Positions 55,138 to 64,000 are shown, counted from the first letter of the stretch. The stretch is DNA of 64,000 nucleotides from Caulobacter sp. (GCA_017745235.1 JAGHZU010000003.1:1-64000), one strand, 5' to 3'. Program-made: numbers and translations. Notes: generated by a model from the letters alone, not told the origin.

Positions 55138-58100
55138 TCAGGGCGTGACCGCATAGAGCGAATGATGAGTCAGGACGAACAGCGTGCGCTTGTCCTGTCC
55201 CCCGAAAACCAGTTGCAGCGGCCGCTCGGGCACGTCGATCCGGCCAGCCGGCTTGCCGTCGGGCCCGTACTGGAAGATCTGGCCGTTGGCGACGAACACC
55301 CGGCCCTGGCCGTCCACTGCGACGCTCTCGCCGCCGCGTTCGGCGAACACCTTCAGATCGGTCAGGGCGCCGCCAGCGCCGATCTGGCCGCTGTAGGTCC
55401 GCCCCTCGGACTCGTTGGTGACGAACACCCGCTCGCCGATCGCGCCGCCGATCAGGCCGTGGGCCTGCAGGCTGTCGGCCCAGCGCCAGCCGACATGGTC
55501 GGGCGGTCCCTGCTGCCAGACCCTGAACGCGGGCAGCGACAGGCTGCCGTCAGGAGAGACGTATTCCTGAGCTTTGGGTGCGCCGACGTCGCGGGCGAAC
55601 ATCTGCGCCAGGGTCGTAAACTCCCCGCTGGCCGGATCGTACTGATCCCGGAACTCGCCGTTGTTCCACCAGTTGACCGGCAAGAGCGTCGTGGCGCCCG
55701 GGCGCGCGGCCGTCGGCGTCGGGGCGATCACGGTCAGTTGGTCCTTAGGTCCGTTCGGATCGATCGAATAGACGCTGGCCTGCGGGCCGTACGAAGACAC
55801 CACCAGCAGCTTGCCCGAGCGGTCGACCGCCAGGTTGGTCGGGTCCAGAGAATGGTCACGCACCACCTCCAGCCCCTTGGCCGCCGTCCAGCGGTAGATC
55901 CGCTGGAAGCGCTTCTCGACGAAGTAAAGCGCCCCGTCCGCGCCCACGGTCGCGCCGGAGATGGACCAGAAGCCGGTCTCCAGCTTGCGCACCTTTGGAT
56001 CGACGGCCGTGGCGACGGGCGTGGCGTCGCCCTTCACATCCAGCACCGCGAATTCGCGCTCGCGCACCTCCTGCTTGCGGCTCTTGTCCTGGATGGCGTT
56101 CTCGAACGGGTACTTGCTGGCGCGGAGATAGGTGCCGCAGCCGATCTTGTCGCACAGGGCCACGCCGCTCTCGGCGTTTATATGGACGTTGCGGAAGCGG
56201 ATGTCGGTCGAGTTGAACAGCTTCACCGCCGTCTCGGCCGGGTGATACGACCGTGTGACCCGATAGCCGTGATAATTGGCGAACAGGATGTTGCGCGAGT
56301 TGCGCACCTCCAGCGAGACGGCGTCCGGCCCATCGCCGACCTCCTGCTCGGTCTGAGGCGCCAGGAATTCCCAATTCTCGACGTTGTCGAGCACGAACTC
56401 GTTGCGCACGTGGTGCTCGACCGAGACCTCGTAGATGTGACCCGGCGTCTTGGTGTCGCTGATGTAGAAGCCGGCCGACGCGAAGGTGTTGGGACTCCAG
56501 ACGTTGGCGAAGGTCCCGCCGCCGCCGTCGGTCACCCAGATGCTGGGGTACTGAGCGTCCCAGCGACCGTCGGCGACGGGATCGCCGCTGCGGGCCTGCA
56601 AAGCGCCGAGCGACTTGCCGTCCATGGTGGGCGTGCCGCCGCCGCCCATGATCTTGACGTCGGTGACTTGCGAGGCCGCGCCCGATCGCCAAAGCAGGGC
56701 CGAGGCGCGCGGATTGACCCTACCGGTGAAGACGCCGATCCCCGCCAGCAGGTTGTCGCCGCCCTTGGGCGTCTCCAGCACGGGCGCCACCGGCCCGACG
56801 CCGGCGTGGCGCGGGTTGTCGTCGGGAATCACCAGCTGGGTCATGGCCGGATGCAAGCCGATCAGCACGGTGTCGGGCCGCAGCTTCAAGGTGTCGGTGA
56901 CCTTGTAGAAGCCGATCGGTAGGTAGAGCACCTTGTGGGTGTCGATGGCCTTCTGCAGGGCGGCGGTGTCGTCGCTCGTGCTGTCGCCCTTCACGCCCAG
57001 GCTCTTGACGTTGATCCAGTCGGCCACCGGCGGCAGGGCGCGCAAGGCCGGCGACGCGGCGGCGGGCAAGGCCTTCAGCGGCGTCACGTCGGCGACGGTC
57101 TTGTGCTCGCCCATCCGCCCCAGGCCCGACAGGGTCAGGCCGTAGGTGAAGGTCCCCACCCTGTAGGCGCGGCCCTTGCCTGCCACCGTCCTGCCGCTGT
57201 CACGAAAACTCGCGAACACCGGGGTGTTGGTCGCCACGGCGTTGTCGAAGCCAACCTGGGTAAAGACGCTGTCCTCGGCCGAGATCACGACCCCCGCCTT
57301 GGAGACGTTCTCGAAGCGGACGTTCTTGCCCCACAGGCTGTCGCTGTAGCCGCGATCGATGTCGATGCCGACAGGCGTGTTCTTGATGGCCACATTGACC
57401 AGGGTCAGGTCGACCTCGTGCTCACGGATCGCCGCGTCACGCTGGCCGTCGAAGCTGGAGTCGATCAGGCTGAACTGCCAGGCCGGCGAGGTCTTCTCGG
57501 TGACGATCCCGTAGCGGCCGCCCTGGAAGTGGACATCCTCCATGATGTTGCCGGCCTGGTAGACGCCGGCGAAGGCCGAGCCCAGGCGGAAGTCCATGTG
57601 GCTGAGGAAGGCGTGCTGGGCCATGCGGAAGCGCACCCCCGCCGCGGCCGGATTGCCCTCGCCGATCTCGATGTCGATGTTGGCCATGGCCGAATAGAAG
57701 GTGCCCGAATTGGCGTCGCGCACCTTGTCGGTGGGCGGAACCACATTCGGCACCGGCACGGGAATGTCGCCCACCTGATACTGGTCGCCCCCCGTGAACA
57801 CGATCATCGCGCCCACGCCTTTCTGGAACCCTGGCGTGTCGGGACCCAGCAGCAGGACCGGCCGGGTCGCGCCCACACCAAACAGGCGCACGCCCGGCGG
57901 GACCAGGATCGTCCGGCTCAGGCGATAGCGACCCGACGGCAGGAAGACGAGACCGTGGCCGGTCGGATCGCGCGCGGCGTCGAGCGCCTTCTGGATGACG
58001 TCGGTGTCGTCGGCGCGGCCGTCGCCGGCGCCCTTGACGGTGATGGCACGAGGGTCGTCGGGCGCGGTGAGCAGGACGGAACCGGCATGGGCCAAGGTGG

Positions 58101-58143
58101 ACGTAGAGATCGCCAGAAACGCCGCCAGAAGGACCGCCCGCAT
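55138..58143 (-). CDS. Second GH55-like double beta-helix/propeller protein
   Basis: A 1001-residue paralogue of the gene at 52017, collinear over its whole length, with the same two beta-helix units (GAGDGRADDTDVIQKAL and GVKGDSTSDDTAALQKAI) and the same C-terminal propeller ending in LTHHSLYAV. The signal peptide ends at LAHAGS. I chose the ATG at 58143 because AAGGAG precedes it; the longer frame from 58254 is not supported. The two genes are probably co-transcribed (82-base gap). Divergence after duplication suggests different linkages or endo/exo roles. Confidence 0.8.
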   Translation of the reverse strand: MRAVLLAAFLAISTSTLAHAGSVLLTAPDDPRAITVKGAGDGRADDTDVIQKALDAARDPTGHGLVFLPSGRYRLSRTILVPPGVRLFGVGATRPVLLLGPDTPGFQKGVGAMIVFTGGDQYQVGDIPVPVPNVVPPTDKVRDANSGTFYSAMANIDIEIGEGNPAAAGVRFRMAQHAFLSHMDFRLGSAFAGVYQAGNIMEDVHFQGGRYGIVTEKTSPAWQFSLIDSSFDGQRDAAIREHEVDLTLVNVAIKNTPVGIDIDRGYSDSLWGKNVRFENVSKAGVVISAEDSVFTQVGFDNAVATNTPVFASFRDSGRTVAGKGRAYRVGTFTYGLTLSGLGRMGEHKTVADVTPLKALPAAASPALRALPPVADWINVKSLGVKGDSTSDDTAALQKAIDTHKVLYLPIGFYKVTDTLKLRPDTVLIGLHPAMTQLVIPDDNPRHAGVGPVAPVLETPKGGDNLLAGIGVFTGRVNPRASALLWRSGAASQVTDVKIMGGGGTPTMDGKSLGALQARSGDPVADGRWDAQYPSIWVTDGGGGTFANVWSPNTFASAGFYISDTKTPGHIYEVSVEHHVRNEFVLDNVENWEFLAPQTEQEVGDGPDAVSLEVRNSRNILFANYHGYRVTRSYHPAETAVKLFNSTDIRFRNVHINAESGVALCDKIGCGTYLRASKYPFENAIQDKSRKQEVREREFAVLDVKGDATPVATAVDPKVRKLETGFWSISGATVGADGALYFVEKRFQRIYRWTAAKGLEVVRDHSLDPTNLAVDRSGKLLVVSSYGPQASVYSIDPNGPKDQLTVIAPTPTAARPGATTLLPVNWWNNGEFRDQYDPASGEFTTLAQMFARDVGAPKAQEYVSPDGSLSLPAFRVWQQGPPDHVGWRWADSLQAHGLIGGAIGERVFVTNESEGRTYSGQIGAGGALTDLKVFAERGGESVAVDGQGRVFVANGQIFQYGPDGKPAGRIDVPERPLQLVFGGQDKRTLFVLTHHSLYAVTP

Positions 58144-58202
58144 GCCGCTCTCCTTGTCACAATCCCTTACCGATAAGGGATCGCCGCAAGCCCGCCATCC
58201 TC

Positions 58203-58216
58203 GACCATGGTCGTAG
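58203..58216. promoter_or_regulatory. Second copy of the GACCATGGTCGTAG box
   Basis: Identical to the box at 51975-51988. It lies 60 bases upstream of the second GH55-like gene and about 90 bases upstream of the divergent gluconokinase gene, so it could serve both promoters. Confidence 0.55.
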
Positions 58217-58306
58217 TTACGCCCCGTCGGAGGACCGCTAGAACCCGGCGACAACGCCCGCAGACTCCCGGCGCCTCGACCGGCGGGCCGATCTCAAGGA
58301 AGCCGC

Positions 58307-58861
58307 TTGTCGTCACCAGCTCGCCTCGCCCCCCCTCCCGGCCTCGCTGTCATCGCCATGGGCGTGAGTGGCAGCGGAAAGTCGACGCTGGGCGCGCTGC
58401 TGGCCGGCAAGCTCGACTGCCCATTCCTGGAAGGCGACGACTTCCACGAGGCGCGCGCCGTCGCCAAGATGAGCGCAGGCTGTCCCTTGGACGACGATGA
58501 TCGCTGGCCGTGGCTGGACCGGCTGGGCGCCGCCGTCGGTGACGCCCTTGCTTCCCGCGGCTTGGTCGTGGCCGCCTGCTCGGCGCTGCGCCGCAGCTAT
58601 CGCGAGCGGTTGCGCCGCGCGATCGGCGCTCCGGCACGCTTCGTGCTGCTGGACGTCAGTCCCGACGAGTTGGTGCGGCGCCTATCCCAGCGCGCAGGGC
58701 ACTACATGCCCGTCTCCCTGCTGGACAGCCAACTGGCCACCCTCGAGCGCCCCGACGCCGACGAGGGGGTATTCACGCTCGACGCCGTCGCCGGCCCCGA
58801 GCAGCTGTGCGAGATCGCCCACGCCTGGTTGACGGATAAGGCGCTGGCCTCAGGGCATTAG
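58307..58861 (+). CDS. gntK: Gluconokinase
   Basis: A 184-residue P-loop kinase. MGVSGSGKST is the Walker A loop, EGDDFHE is the substrate-side segment, and GHYMPVSLLDSQL is the typical gluconokinase stretch. It phosphorylates gluconate to 6-phosphogluconate for the Entner-Doudoroff or pentose phosphate routes. The start is a TTG at 58307 with AAGGA nearby; an ATG at 58358 inside the conserved N-terminus would truncate the beta strand before the P-loop. It is divergent from the GH55-like genes and overlaps the FadR-type gene by 12 bases at the 3' end. Confidence 0.9.
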   Translation: MSSPARLAPPPGLAVIAMGVSGSGKSTLGALLAGKLDCPFLEGDDFHEARAVAKMSAGCPLDDDDRWPWLDRLGAAVGDALASRGLVVAACSALRRSYRERLRRAIGAPARFVLLDVSPDELVRRLSQRAGHYMPVSLLDSQLATLERPDADEGVFTLDAVAGPEQLCEIAHAWLTDKALASGH

Positions 58862-59527
58862 GCGCTTACGACCGCGAGACAGGTGCCAGCGCATGGCCAG
58901 CGCCGCGCCGTCGGCGTCCTGTGCCCGGATCGCTTCGACGATCAATTCGTGCTCGTGCATCATTTCCGCGATCACTTCCGGGGGGCGCGACCGGGAAATG
59001 TCGACGCCCGCCCTCATGATCCTGTCGACGTCGGGCTGCAAGGCCTCGAACGCCAGCAGGAAGGCGGGATTGGCGGTGGCCTGCACGATGCTGCGATGCA
59101 GTTCCATGTCTTCGGCGTGGGCGGGCGCGTTCGAGAGCAGCGCTGAGCGCAGCTTTGACAGCGCCGCCTCGATGCCATCCATTTCCTCGTCCGAACGGCG
59201 AACCGCCGCCAGCCGCGCCGCCTCGGCTTCGAGCACGAAGCGCACCTCGTAGCTGCCCAGGGTCGAGGGCAGTTCGGACAGTGACATGTAGGCGCCCAAT
59301 TTGTCGGACGGGCGGTTCTTCACGAATGAGCCGGCTCCGCGCCTGGCCTCGGTGATCCCGTCGGCGGCGAGCCGCACCAGAGCCTCCCGCACGACCGTGC
59401 GCGACATGCCGAACAATTCCGCCAAACGGGACTCGGAGGGCAAACGGTCGCCGACCATCAATCCGTCGGCGTTGATCATTTCCACAATGCCCGCGTACGC
59501 CTTGTCAGCCAGGCGTCCTTCGTTCAT
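58850..59527 (-). CDS. FadR/GntR-family regulator
   Basis: A 225-residue regulator with an N-terminal winged helix (RLPSESRLAELFGMSRTVVREA, split here as PSESRLAELFGMSRT and VVREA) and a C-terminal FCD domain (residues 85-220). Metal-type His residues are visible in DMELHRSI and HEHELI. I chose the ATG at 59527 because GAGAGAGG precedes it. FCD-type proteins respond to sugar acids or organic acids. The neighbouring gluconokinase makes a sugar-acid effector likely. Confidence 0.9.
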   Translation of the reverse strand: MNEGRLADKAYAGIVEMINADGLMVGDRLPSESRLAELFGMSRTVVREALVRLAADGITEARRGAGSFVKNRPSDKLGAYMSLSELPSTLGSYEVRFVLEAEAARLAAVRRSDEEMDGIEAALSKLRSALLSNAPAHAEDMELHRSIVQATANPAFLLAFEALQPDVDRIMRAGVDISRSRPPEVIAEMMHEHELIVEAIRAQDADGAALAMRWHLSRGRKRLMP

Positions 59528-59821
59528 TCGCCTCTCTCCCGTCCCAGACCCCACTCCACGCTATTTCGGTCGCTGAAGGAAGCAGCCGTGGGCGGTGGAT
59601 CGCGGCGCCCTTATCTCCAGAACCTGTATGACAGATTTGGCGATAAAGCAGCGCTCCGGAAAAATGTTTACGTTCACATGTTCAAAACGGCTTGAATTTG
59701 TCCAACAGATATCGCTACCATCCTCAAGCGTAACCCAGGTCGCCGAGCGTAATTTGGCGATGAAGAGAAGGGCGCTGCACGCCGAACGCCGTGCGCAGGG
59801 ATGAAACGAAGGGGATCTGCA
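59528..59821. other. 294-base intergenic region
   Basis: A gap with an AT-richer middle (about 59625-59710, including GTTTACGTTCACATGTTC) that probably holds promoters for the divergent FadR-type and LuxR-type genes. A possible 69-codon frame at 59595-59804 has no supporting features. Confidence 0.4.
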
Positions 59822-60082
59822 ATGACCGCGACAGCAGTCCGCGTCGACAATCGGGATCTGGCGGCAGCGTTTGGCGAACTCACACCGACCCAGCTGAAGG
59901 TTCTGGAAGGGGTCAACTCCGGGCTGCTCAACAAGCAGATCGCCTTCGACCTCGGTATCGCCGAAGCCACGGTCAAGGCCCACATGACCGCCTTGATGCG
60001 CAAGCTGAACGTCCACAACCGGACCCAGGCGGCGATCGCGGCGCAGGCCCTGGGCCTTGGCCCCCGACATATGTCCGCCTAG
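59822..60082 (+). CDS. Stand-alone LuxR-type HTH protein
   Basis: An 86-residue protein consisting of little more than a LuxR/GerE DNA-binding domain ([20 protein letters not shown], then [16 protein letters not shown]). No receiver or autoinducer domain is present. GGGGAT precedes the ATG at 59822. It could act as a constitutive regulator or compete with other LuxR proteins. Whether it is truncated cannot be told from the sequence. Confidence 0.8.
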   Translation: MTATAVRVDNRDLAAAFGELTPTQLKVLEGVNSGLLNKQIAFDLGIAEATVKAHMTALMRKLNVHNRTQAAIAAQALGLGPRHMSA

Positions 60083-60242
60083 CCGCCTTCGAGCGGCGCG
60101 AAGCCTGCTCCGCATCGCCACCGACACCAACTTCGCTCACCCGTTTTAAACAGGGCCTCGCTCTGCGGCGCCTCCGCGCAACCTCCGCAGGCTATCCGCC
60201 ATCGGTCAGCGGGTCTTTCCCGCAGTTTGATCGAAGGTTGCG

Positions 60243-61043
60243 ATGCGTCGGCGTCAAATGGGGTTCGTGGGGGTCCTGGCGACCCTGATCGCGCGCGCGG
60301 AGCCGGCCCTTGCGGCTCCGGCCGCCAATGATGCGCCGCTGCAGGTGGCGGTCGGGGCCGGGATGCTTTACCGCCCCGACTACTCCGGCTCGGACGACTA
60401 CGAGGTCCGGCCGCTTCCCTTCGTCATGCTTCGCTATGAGCGGGCCGGCTATGTGATCGAGATGGGCGGCGGGGGCGCCGTGGTCGACATCGCGCGCAGC
60501 CCCCGCCTCGTGTTCGGACCGCTGCTACATTATCGGCTGGGACGCCACGATGTCTCCGATCCCGTAGTGCGGAAGCTGCCGGACCTCGACGACGCGGTCG
60601 AGGCGGGCGCCCGCCTCGCCTACAGTAGCGACCTTGCCGGCGGCCGGCTCACCGCCGGCCTCGATTACCTGCACGACGTCTCCGGGGTCCACAATGGCCA
60701 GACCCTGCAGGCCAGCCTGTCCTTCGAGCGGTCGCTGTCGCCGCGGGTGGCGCTCGGAGCGCGGGTCACGGTGACCTACGCCGACCGGAGCTTCATGCGC
60801 AGCTACTACGGGGTCGACGTCGGCGCGGGGGCGAGCGGCCTGCCCAGCTACATCCCGGACCAAGGCCTGCAAGCGGGAGAAGCGGGCTTGAGCCTGCGGT
60901 GGAGCCCGGCCGCTCGATGGAGCGTGATCGGATCGGCGGCCTACGAGCGTCTCGCGGACGAGGCCGCGCGAAGCCCGATTGTCCGGCTGCGGGGATCCAG
61001 GGACCAGACCAGCCTTGCGCTGGGCGTGGTCCGGCGGTTTTGA
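60243..61043 (+). CDS. Second MipA/OmpV family outer-membrane protein
   Basis: A 266-residue secreted barrel protein. The signal peptide ends at ALAAPA. YRPDYSGSDDYEVRPLPFVML near residue 40 is the MipA-type opening segment (quoted here in two parts, YRPDYSGSDDYE and VRPLPFVML), and the C-terminus is VVRRF. A GAAGG ribosome site precedes the ATG. It is convergent with a methyltransferase gene. It is a paralogue in family only of the protein at 5848. Confidence 0.85.
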   Translation: MRRRQMGFVGVLATLIARAEPALAAPAANDAPLQVAVGAGMLYRPDYSGSDDYEVRPLPFVMLRYERAGYVIEMGGGGAVVDIARSPRLVFGPLLHYRLGRHDVSDPVVRKLPDLDDAVEAGARLAYSSDLAGGRLTAGLDYLHDVSGVHNGQTLQASLSFERSLSPRVALGARVTVTYADRSFMRSYYGVDVGAGASGLPSYIPDQGLQAGEAGLSLRWSPAARWSVIGSAAYERLADEAARSPIVRLRGSRDQTSLALGVVRRF

Positions 61044-61063
61044 GTCCGGCGCCGATGGCACGT

Positions 61064-61993
61064 TCATTGGGCGACCACGTCTACGGTGGGTCGGCTGGCC
61101 GGCGCACCGAGGAGCAGGGGCGGCCTGACAGCGCAGGTCATGAGGTACAGCCGCTTTCGCGTGGCGAAGGCCTCGAACTTCGCGCTGCCCTCGACCGCCG
61201 CATAGCTGCGCAGATCGGTCTCGAACGCCAACCTGAGGAACCACGGAACCCGACGGCGGATCAGCGCCAGGCGCCGCGGGGTGTCCGCCCGGCAGGCGGC
61301 CACCACATGTTCGGTGATGTCGCGCCAGTCGCCCTGAAGGCCGGCGGCCCGCATCGCGGCGGCGACGCGCTCGACCTCCTCCGCCCGGCGCGTATCGCAA
61401 TAGAGGAGGACACCGCCCGGGCGCAGAACCCGGCGGACTTCCTGGAAGAAGCCAGCGAAGTCTCCGTAGTCATTGGAGGCCTCCACATTGACCACGACGT
61501 CGAATGCCCCGTCGGGGAAAGGCAGGGCGAGCGCCGACCCGCGCACGAACATCAGACCCGGGACATCGCCGTGCAGGCGGCGGCAGGCTGCGATCGCCTG
61601 CTCCGAGGCGTCCAGCCCGATCGCCTTCAGCGGAGAAGGCCAGAGGCGGGTCAGATGCGCCAGTCCCCCGCCCCGACCGCAGCTCACCTCGAGGAGATCG
61701 GTGGTCCGCCCCGGTCCGCCCCGTGCGCGCAGCAGGGCGAGGAGCTCGGCGTACATCTGCAACTGGTGGCGCTCGGGCGCGTCGCCAGCTGCCGGGGCGA
61801 AGCCATAGTTGTTGGTGGCGACCTCGCCCCAGTCGAGCCCGTAGAAGAGATTCCAGAGTCGATCCCGGGCGGCTCCGCCCCGTCGGCGACGCAGGCGCAC
61901 TGCGTGGCGCAGCAGCTGCGGCGCGGCCAGGAGGGCCAACACGACGGCGGCAAGGACGGCGAAGGCGGGGGTGGGCAAGGACAGGTTGGCCAT
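61064..61993 (-). CDS. Membrane-anchored class I methyltransferase
   Basis: A 309-residue protein with one N-terminal membrane helix (about residues 10-28) followed by a SAM-dependent methyltransferase. LLEVSCGRGGG near residue 100 is motif I, and LPFPDGAFDVVVNVEA follows. It resembles methyltransferases acting on lipids or polyketides, which is consistent with the membrane anchor. Divergent from a two-component system. Confidence 0.8.
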   Translation of the reverse strand: MANLSLPTPAFAVLAAVVLALLAAPQLLRHAVRLRRRRGGAARDRLWNLFYGLDWGEVATNNYGFAPAAGDAPERHQLQMYAELLALLRARGGPGRTTDLLEVSCGRGGGLAHLTRLWPSPLKAIGLDASEQAIAACRRLHGDVPGLMFVRGSALALPFPDGAFDVVVNVEASNDYGDFAGFFQEVRRVLRPGGVLLYCDTRRAEEVERVAAAMRAAGLQGDWRDITEHVVAACRADTPRRLALIRRRVPWFLRLAFETDLRSYAAVEGSAKFEAFATRKRLYLMTCAVRPPLLLGAPASRPTVDVVAQ

Positions 61994-62103
61994 GGTGTGG
62001 GACGGGCTCCGTTCAGCAGGACGCCGACCCGCCTACGCGCCCAAGGTTGTGCTAGGGTGCGCCCGCGCCGATCCCTCCCCGCCCCTGACGTTCGTCCGCC
62101 CGC

Positions 62104-62778
62104 ATGACACGCATCCTGCTGATCGAGGACGAGCCCGAGATGGCGGCGCTTGTGGCCGCGAACCTCGCCAAGGCGGGCTTCCTGGTCGACCGTGCGGGCT
62201 CGCTCGAAGAGGCGCGCCACATCCTGGCCGTCGCCGAGTACGGCCTGGTGCTGCTCGATCGAGGACTTCCGGACGGCGACGGGGTGAAGCTTCTCCCCAT
62301 CATCCGGGCCCTTCAGCCCGGGACGCCGGCGATCGTCCTCACAGCGCGGGATGAACTCGACGAGAAGGTGGGAGGCCTCGACGCGGGCGCGGACGACTAC
62401 CTCACCAAACCCTTCTTCACCGACGAGCTCATGGCTCGCATCCGCGCGGCCCTGCGGCGACCCGGCGCGGAGCCCACGCCGCGGATCGTCTGCGGACGCC
62501 TCTCCTTCGCGCCCGATCGCGAGGAGCTGTTTGTCGGGGAAACGCCGCTGTTCCTGAAACGACGCGAGCTGCTGGTGCTGAAGGCGCTCATCCGGCGGGC
62601 GGGCCGCGTCGTCCAGCGGCACAGCTTGTTTGAGGCCGTCTACGGCCTCGACGACGAGATCCAGCCGAAGTCGCTGGACGGGCACGTCTCGCGCCTGCGC
62701 AAGCATCTTGCAGCTTTAGAGGCCGGCGTCGTGATCCACCCCGTCCGCAACGTGGGCTATCTCCTGAGGGCCGAATGA
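62104..62778 (+). CDS. OmpR/PhoB-family response regulator
   Basis: A 224-residue response regulator. The receiver has DE near residue 9, D52 in LLDRGLPDG, T and K further on, and the winged-helix domain follows at about 125-220 (FLKRRELLVLKALIRRAGRVV). The gene overlaps the next ATG (ATGA). It pairs with the downstream sensor kinase. Confidence 0.9.
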   Translation: MTRILLIEDEPEMAALVAANLAKAGFLVDRAGSLEEARHILAVAEYGLVLLDRGLPDGDGVKLLPIIRALQPGTPAIVLTARDELDEKVGGLDAGADDYLTKPFFTDELMARIRAALRRPGAEPTPRIVCGRLSFAPDREELFVGETPLFLKRRELLVLKALIRRAGRVVQRHSLFEAVYGLDDEIQPKSLDGHVSRLRKHLAALEAGVVIHPVRNVGYLLRAE

Positions 62779-64000
62779 GACGGTTTTCGACCTCGCTTGG
62801 GGGGCGGCTCATCGCGTGGTTCATCGCCATGCAATCGTTGCTGGCGATCGCGGTGATCGCGCTGAAGTTCGTCCTGTCGCCCCAGCCCGGCGACCAGTAC
62901 GCCTTGGCGCACCTGAACGCTGCGAACCTGGTCGTCCGCTCGCTGGAGGACGGTCCGGGAGGGTCGCCGCGGATCGGCGACACGGCCGCGCTGCGCGCAT
63001 TCCGGCAAGACCGCCCGCAGGTGCGCCTGGCCGCGATCCGCGCCGGCCAACCGCTTGCCGGCTCGTCCAGCGACCTGGTGGGCGCCCTCGAGATGCAGGG
63101 CCTGCCCCGGTTCGCCAACGCCACCTTCGCCTTCACCCGAGGTCCGCTCGCAGGATCGATGGTCGTCGCCACCGCCGAGCAGACCCGTTGGGGCGAGGTC
63201 ACTGTCGTCAGCACGGGCAACCGTTTTCGGCTCGCGGATCTGCCGGCGCTTGCGGCGCAAACGGGCGGCAATGTCCTGCGCGTCATGGCCATCGTTCTGC
63301 TGGGCTCGATCCTGATCGTGCCGCTGGTGATCCGCAGGGCGCTGCGCCCCCTTGAGCGGGCCTCTGCTCAAGCGGCGCAGATCGACCTGCGCACCCGCCA
63401 GATGCGGCTGCCAGAGGGCGCCGGGGTGCCAAGCGAACTGGTGTCGCTCGTCCGTTCCATCAACATGGCTCTCGCGCGTCTCGACGAAGGCTTCAGCCGC
63501 CAGCAGCGCTTCGCGGCCCAGGCGGCCCACGAGATGCGGACTCCTCTGGCGATCCTCGCCGCCCGCATCGACAGCCAAGCCGAGGGCGAGGTCACCGCTG
63601 CGCTCCGCCGCGACGTGGAGCGGATACGGAGTCTGGTAGACCAGCTTCTCTTCGTGGCTCGGCTCGAACGCAGGGACGTACCGCTCGAGGAGCCCCTTGA
63701 CCTCGTGGCGTTGGCCAGAGACGTCGTGGCGGACTGCACGCCCCTGGCGCTCGCCGAAGGACGGGACCTAGCCCTCGTCCCGATGGTGACGCGGCTACCG
63801 ACGCACGGGGGTGTCGCCGTGCTGGAGAGCGCGCTCACCAACCTCGTGCGCAACGCGACCCGCGCCGAGCCGCCAGGCGGAACCGTCGAGGTGCGGGTGA
63901 CGACCGCTGGCGAAATCCATGTGATCGATCATGGCGGCGGGGTCGCAGACGAGGACGGGCAGAGGATCTTCGAGCCCTTCTGGCGACGAGAGCACAGGAC
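62775..64000 (+). CDS. Sensor histidine kinase (cut by window end)
   Basis: At least 408 codons of a membrane sensor kinase. The first membrane helix is near residues 12-32, a periplasmic loop follows, and the second helix is near 176-196. A HAMP-like linker leads to HisKA with H252 in QAAHEMRTPLAIL, then the ATPase domain (NLVRNATRAEPPGG; DHGGGV). It overlaps the response regulator stop by ATGA. The 3' end lies beyond the window, so the length is unknown. Confidence 0.9.
   Translation, partial: MRRFSTSLGGRLIAWFIAMQSLLAIAVIALKFVLSPQPGDQYALAHLNAANLVVRSLEDGPGGSPRIGDTAALRAFRQDRPQVRLAAIRAGQPLAGSSSDLVGALEMQGLPRFANATFAFTRGPLAGSMVVATAEQTRWGEVTVVSTGNRFRLADLPALAAQTGGNVLRVMAIVLLGSILIVPLVIRRALRPLERASAQAAQIDLRTRQMRLPEGAGVPSELVSLVRSINMALARLDEGFSRQQRFAAQAAHEMRTPLAILAARIDSQAEGEVTAALRRDVERIRSLVDQLLFVARLERRDVPLEEPLDLVALARDVVADCTPLALAEGRDLALVPMVTRLPTHGGVAVLESALTNLVRNATRAEPPGGTVEVRVTTAGEIHVIDHGGGVADEDGQRIFEPFWRREHR

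Noticed and set aside
59595-59804. A 69-codon plus-strand frame ahead of the LuxR-type gene
   Set aside because: No ribosome site or conserved features, and it lies over the AT-rich promoter-like zone.

Overview
The window is a GC-rich, gene-dense stretch of an alphaproteobacterial chromosome, most likely Caulobacter or a close relative. The evidence is the TonB-dependent receptors, MipA/OmpV proteins, a large passenger-repeat autotransporter, a CHASE3 hybrid kinase, frequent ATGA/GTGA gene overlaps, and long antisense frames left open by GC-biased codons. I see no tRNA, rRNA, CRISPR array, insertion sequence or prophage. The assignment rests on reading alone; no database search was run.

Layout. 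(1) 115-7586: eight closely packed or overlapping genes read as one transcript: a HAD phosphatase, class III aminotransferase, arginase-fold protein, SMR-like protein, alpha/beta-hydrolase with a Cys nucleophile, a GNAT/FemAB-like enzyme fused to a second SMR-like domain, a MipA/OmpV protein and a fatty acid desaturase. A hairpin at 7614-7636 closes it. It looks like an undescribed pathway for making, flipping and exporting an amine-containing lipid. (2) 7721-14675: an outer-membrane protein, an AraC regulator divergent from an OMF/EmrA/EmrB efflux operon, and a CapA-like phosphoesterase. (3) 14979-22190: a TonB receptor, YfcC-type carrier, CocE-type hydrolase and LysR regulator, with a LysR-type dyad ahead of the receptor. 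(4) 22207-30136: an ABC-F ATPase, then a four-gene signalling operon (triple-receiver hybrid kinase, CheR, receiver-less CheB, REC-kinase). (5) 30161-37021: a 2286-residue autotransporter with an intrinsic terminator in its leader. (6) 37329-48727: regulator-enzyme pairs (AraC, SDR/MmyB-like, Crp, NmrA/HxlR, bdcA/bdcR), a GH65-like hydrolase with a possible leader peptide, two small proteins and an MFS carrier. (7) 48898-59527: a putative polysaccharide locus with a TonB receptor, two tandem GH55-like double beta-helix proteins each fused to a beta-propeller, gluconokinase and a FadR-type regulator. A shared palindromic box lies upstream of two of its units. (8) 59822-64000: a stand-alone LuxR HTH protein, a second MipA/OmpV protein, a membrane-anchored methyltransferase and a two-component system whose kinase runs off the window.

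How the parts work together. Several blocks are nutrient-capture units with the order outer-membrane receptor, carrier or hydrolase, regulator. Others are sensor or efflux units paired with a dedicated regulator. The most novel parts are the 115-7586 operon, the CheR/CheB stress-type signalling operon and the GH55-propeller/gluconokinase locus.
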